Assembly: GCA_934725735.1 (NCBI GenBank)
Contig: CAKVCP010000098.1
Location: 1 to 8,487, forward strand
Direction: 5' to 3'
Source: an uncultured Thermoguttaceae bacterium
Lineage (GTDB): Bacteria > Planctomycetota > Planctomycetia > Pirellulales > Thermoguttaceae
DNA: 8,487 bases
Below, in pieces: positions 6,601 through 8,487 of the stretch. The translations under genes and the position numbers were made by a program. The notes beneath the pieces were generated by a model, which had not been told where the DNA came from, searched no databases, and was given only the letters and a program-made list of their open reading frames with translations. Each line of letters opens with the position of its first letter. Position 1 is the stretch's first letter.

Positions 6601-8487
6601 ATGAGCGATTCAAAGAAAAACGACAAGGGAAAGGATTATTCGTCTTCCGATATGTTCACCGTCGACGCCAAGCTCCTTCAAGCGTTGGCGAGCCTTACCC
6701 CCGAACAGCGCGAACTCTTGCTCAAATTTGCGCAGGCGGCTAAAAGTCCCAGCGCGTCCGAGAATTCTCCAGCCCCCTCCGAGACGCCTCCCGTACAAAG
6801 CGCGACTCTCCAACAGACCGCTCCAAAGAACGTTTCCGCCAATATTTCTTTATCTAAAAGCGCGCCGCCGAAACTGCGGCGCCCCAGCGCCGAACCGACC
6901 CCGCCTCCCGTTCTCTTAAAGTCGACTCGCGGGACGACGTCGCAGCCTCTGAGCTCCGAACCGACTCCGCCCCCCGTCCTCTTGCCGACGACGAACGCGA
7001 CGAGTCAACCAGCGCCCGACGCGGAGCCGCCCGTGCTGGCGATCAAACGTCGTCCGACGCGGCGCGAGCAGCGAGAGGCGCAGATCGCCGCCGCGAATAT
7101 GGTTGACCTGGAATCGGACGCGCCGATCGTGTCGCCGCGCAAGGAAACGCGACCTGAAAAACACGTTCATAAAGAGCGGGAATCGCGGCGTCAATCGTCG
7201 TCGCGCGCTGCGCGTAAAAGCGCCGCGACGTTCTTTACCGGCGCCGTAGCGGCGTCGACTTCGGGAAAGGCGGACGCGCTCGACTCCCTGAGCGCGTTGG
7301 TGAACGCCAAGGCGAAGGAAAACGTCTCTTTGGACTCCCTCAAGTTGTCGAACGCGGCGACTCCGACGAAACAAGCGTCCCTCGACTCCCTCTCGAAAGT
7401 CGCGGCTCCCGTCGTGTCGAGCTCTGTTGAAGACGTCGAAATCCTGCGCGACGAGACGAATAAAGATCGCGTCAAAGAGCACGTCCCAATGTGGCTGATC
7501 TCTCTTTTCTTCCACATCGTTCTGGCGCTGATCCTGATGATGATTGTGACGAACGTCGAGATTCGCAATCCCTTCGAGGTGGTTTCCGAACCGGGGATGA
7601 GCGACGACGTCGTGCTGGACGAAGTCTACGACCCGGAGCTTGCGCCCGACCCGACGACGATCGACACGCCCGAGCCGACGCTCGTCGAGACGACGGAAGT
7701 CGCCGACGAACCCGACGTTTCCGCGTTTGAAGAAGAGAGCGCCGCCGCGTTGACGTTGACCGATCCTCTCGAATCTCTCGAAGGAGCGCCTCTTTCCGAG
7801 ATGGATAATCTCATGGGCTCGTTTATGGGGGACGATTTGTCGGGACGCGGGAAGAACAAAGCGGCGGCGCTTGCGGCGGGGGGCGGCACCGAAGGGAGCG
7901 AAAAGTCGGTCGCGCTCGCGCTCGCGTGGATCGCCGAACATCAATGTCCCGACGGCTCGTGGCATTTCAATCTGTATCATTGCCCCTCATGCAACGGCAA
8001 GTGCATGAATTCAGGAACGAATCAGTCGTCGATCGCAGCGACGTCAATGTGCCTTTTACCTTTTTTGGCCGCAGGTCACACCCCGACGACGGGGAAATAT
8101 AAGCGCGTCGTCGCCAAAGGTATGAATTACTTGCTCTCGCAAAGGAGCGAAGAGAGCAACGGCGTCTCCCTCCGCGACTCAGGGGGGAATATGTACTCTC
8201 ACGGGCTCGCGGCGATTGCTATCTGCGAGACGTACGCGATGATGTCGGAAAGTGAACGGAAGCGATATCGCCTTCTGGGAGAGATCGCGAACGAAACGAC
8301 GCGTTTTATCGAGTATGCGCAGGCGACGGACGGCGGTTGGCGGTACGCGCCGAAACAGGCGGGGGACGTGTCCGTTTCCGGTTGGCAAATCATGGCGCTT
8401 CAGGCGGCGCGTCTCGCCGCGCTCCCAACGTCGAGCGAGACTTTCATCAACGCGCGTTCCTTCTTGCGCGACGAAGTTGCGATGAGC
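6601..8487 (+). CDS. Membrane-anchored squalene-cyclase-like toroid protein, 3'-truncated
   Basis: The first 629 codons are present and the frame runs off the window. Residues 1-296 form a low-complexity Pro/Ala/Ser region with a short helical start (AKLLQALASLTPEQRELLLKFAQ), two short repeat types and basic patches (KRRPTRREQR, HKERESRR). Residues 298-316 (WLISLFFHIVLALILMMIV) are one membrane helix. Basic charge before it and acidic residues after it predict a cytoplasmic N-terminus and an exported C-terminus. Residues 318-400 are an acidic linker. From about 430 comes an alpha/alpha-toroid of the prenyltransferase/squalene-cyclase fold with two QW motifs, W443-I-x3-Q-x3-G-x-W454 and F569-I-x3-Q-x3-G-x-W580, plus GHTPTTGKYK and GGNMYSHGLA. 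No cyclase DxDD motif is visible in the toroid part, so terpene cyclisation should not be assumed. A Cys/His cluster lies at residues 447-468. Such proteins are, from memory, common and uncharacterised in planctomycetes; a binding or scaffold role is possible. Confidence 0.88.
   Translation, partial: MSDSKKNDKGKDYSSSDMFTVDAKLLQALASLTPEQRELLLKFAQAAKSPSASENSPAPSETPPVQSATLQQTAPKNVSANISLSKSAPPKLRRPSAEPTPPPVLLKSTRGTTSQPLSSEPTPPPVLLPTTNATSQPAPDAEPPVLAIKRRPTRREQREAQIAAANMVDLESDAPIVSPRKETRPEKHVHKERESRRQSSSRAARKSAATFFTGAVAASTSGKADALDSLSALVNAKAKENVSLDSLKLSNAATPTKQASLDSLSKVAAPVVSSSVEDVEILRDETNKDRVKEHVPMWLISLFFHIVLALILMMIVTNVEIRNPFEVVSEPGMSDDVVLDEVYDPELAPDPTTIDTPEPTLVETTEVADEPDVSAFEEESAAALTLTDPLESLEGAPLSEMDNLMGSFMGDDLSGRGKNKAAALAAGGGTEGSEKSVALALAWIAEHQCPDGSWHFNLYHCPSCNGKCMNSGTNQSSIAATSMCLLPFLAAGHTPTTGKYKRVVAKGMNYLLSQRSEESNGVSLRDSGGNMYSHGLAAIAICETYAMMSESERKRYRLLGEIANETTRFIEYAQATDGGWRYAPKQAGDVSVSGWQIMALQAARLAALPTSSETFINARSFLRDEVAMS
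6892..7023 (+). repeat. 22-residue Pro-rich repeat in the toroid protein
   Basis: Two 66-bp units (6892-6957, 6958-7023) each start with the identical nonapeptide EPTPPPVLL, at residues 98-106 and 120-128, and share a TSQP later. A degenerate third start (EPPVLA, residue 142) follows at the same 22-residue step. The DNA of the nonapeptide differs only at a few third positions. It lies in the predicted cytoplasmic tail and looks like a disordered spacer or a docking-peptide repeat. Confidence 0.75.
7276..7428 (+). repeat. 17-residue LDSL repeat in the toroid protein
   Basis: Three tandem 51-bp units carry (A/S)-L-D-S-L, with the LDSL starting at residues 227, 244 and 261 (nt 7279, 7330, 7381), exactly 17 residues apart. 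The rest of each unit is Ala/Ser/Lys-rich and diverged. The repeat ends about 20 residues before the membrane helix, on the predicted cytoplasmic side. A conserved short motif at fixed spacing suggests a peptide-binding site for a partner; this is inference. Confidence 0.65.

Noticed and set aside
6596..6604. Two-codon mini frame (ATG GGA TGA) overlapping the toroid gene start
   Set aside because: The RBS is only one base away from this ATG, so it is unlikely to be used. It is probably a by-product of the sequence around the real start at 6601.
6916..7980. Minus-strand open frame of 354 codons opposite the toroid gene
   Set aside because: Same codon-aligned artefact; it is bounded by the sense codons TTA at 6916 and TCA at 7987. 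The sense frame has a membrane helix and QW motifs.

Overview
The window looks like a chromosomal piece of a planctomycete (Planctomycetota). Two things point there. The gene running off the right end has the planctomycete-style layout of a disordered N-terminus, one membrane helix and a squalene-cyclase-like toroid with the GHTP..GKYK and GGNMYSHGLA type motifs. The small bL33 protein has one cysteine left in each of its two ancestral zinc knuckles. The phylum call is from family memory, not a search; I cannot name a genus. Base composition is moderately GC-rich. Both large genes almost completely avoid the codons TTA, CTA and TCA, which suggests one shared genomic background and no obvious foreign island.

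Layout. (1) Positions 2-5965, plus strand: the C-terminal 1,987 codons of a giant, acidic, almost cysteine-free protein whose 5' end lies outside the window. It is an array of Ig/cadherin-like beta-sandwich domains of two alternating types, A and B, with a pair period of about 227-230 residues. A 193-residue helical segment is inserted exactly at one domain boundary. The protein is probably exported and may be a surface or adhesin-like stalk, but its signal peptide and any N-terminal functional domain are not visible. (2) Positions 5966-6106: a convergent intergenic gap with one strong intrinsic terminator for each flanking gene. (3) Positions 6107-6274, minus strand: rpmG, ribosomal protein bL33, 55 residues. 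(4) Positions 6275-6600: a 326-bp divergent regulatory gap with a candidate rpmG promoter, a leader hairpin, a 25-nt T-rich tract and a candidate promoter for the next gene. (5) Positions 6601-8487, plus strand: a 3'-truncated gene for a single-pass membrane protein. It has a roughly 296-residue cytoplasmic, Pro/Ala/Ser-rich tail with two kinds of short internal repeat, and an exported alpha/alpha-toroid domain of the prenyltransferase/squalene-cyclase fold.

The three genes do not form an operon: the first two converge, the second two diverge, and each has its own signals. I see no CRISPR array, tRNA, rRNA, transposase or phage gene. The most unusual items are the alternating two-type Ig array with its helical insertion, and the short-period repeats plus Cys/His cluster of the toroid protein. 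I do not see a clear multi-gene undescribed system.
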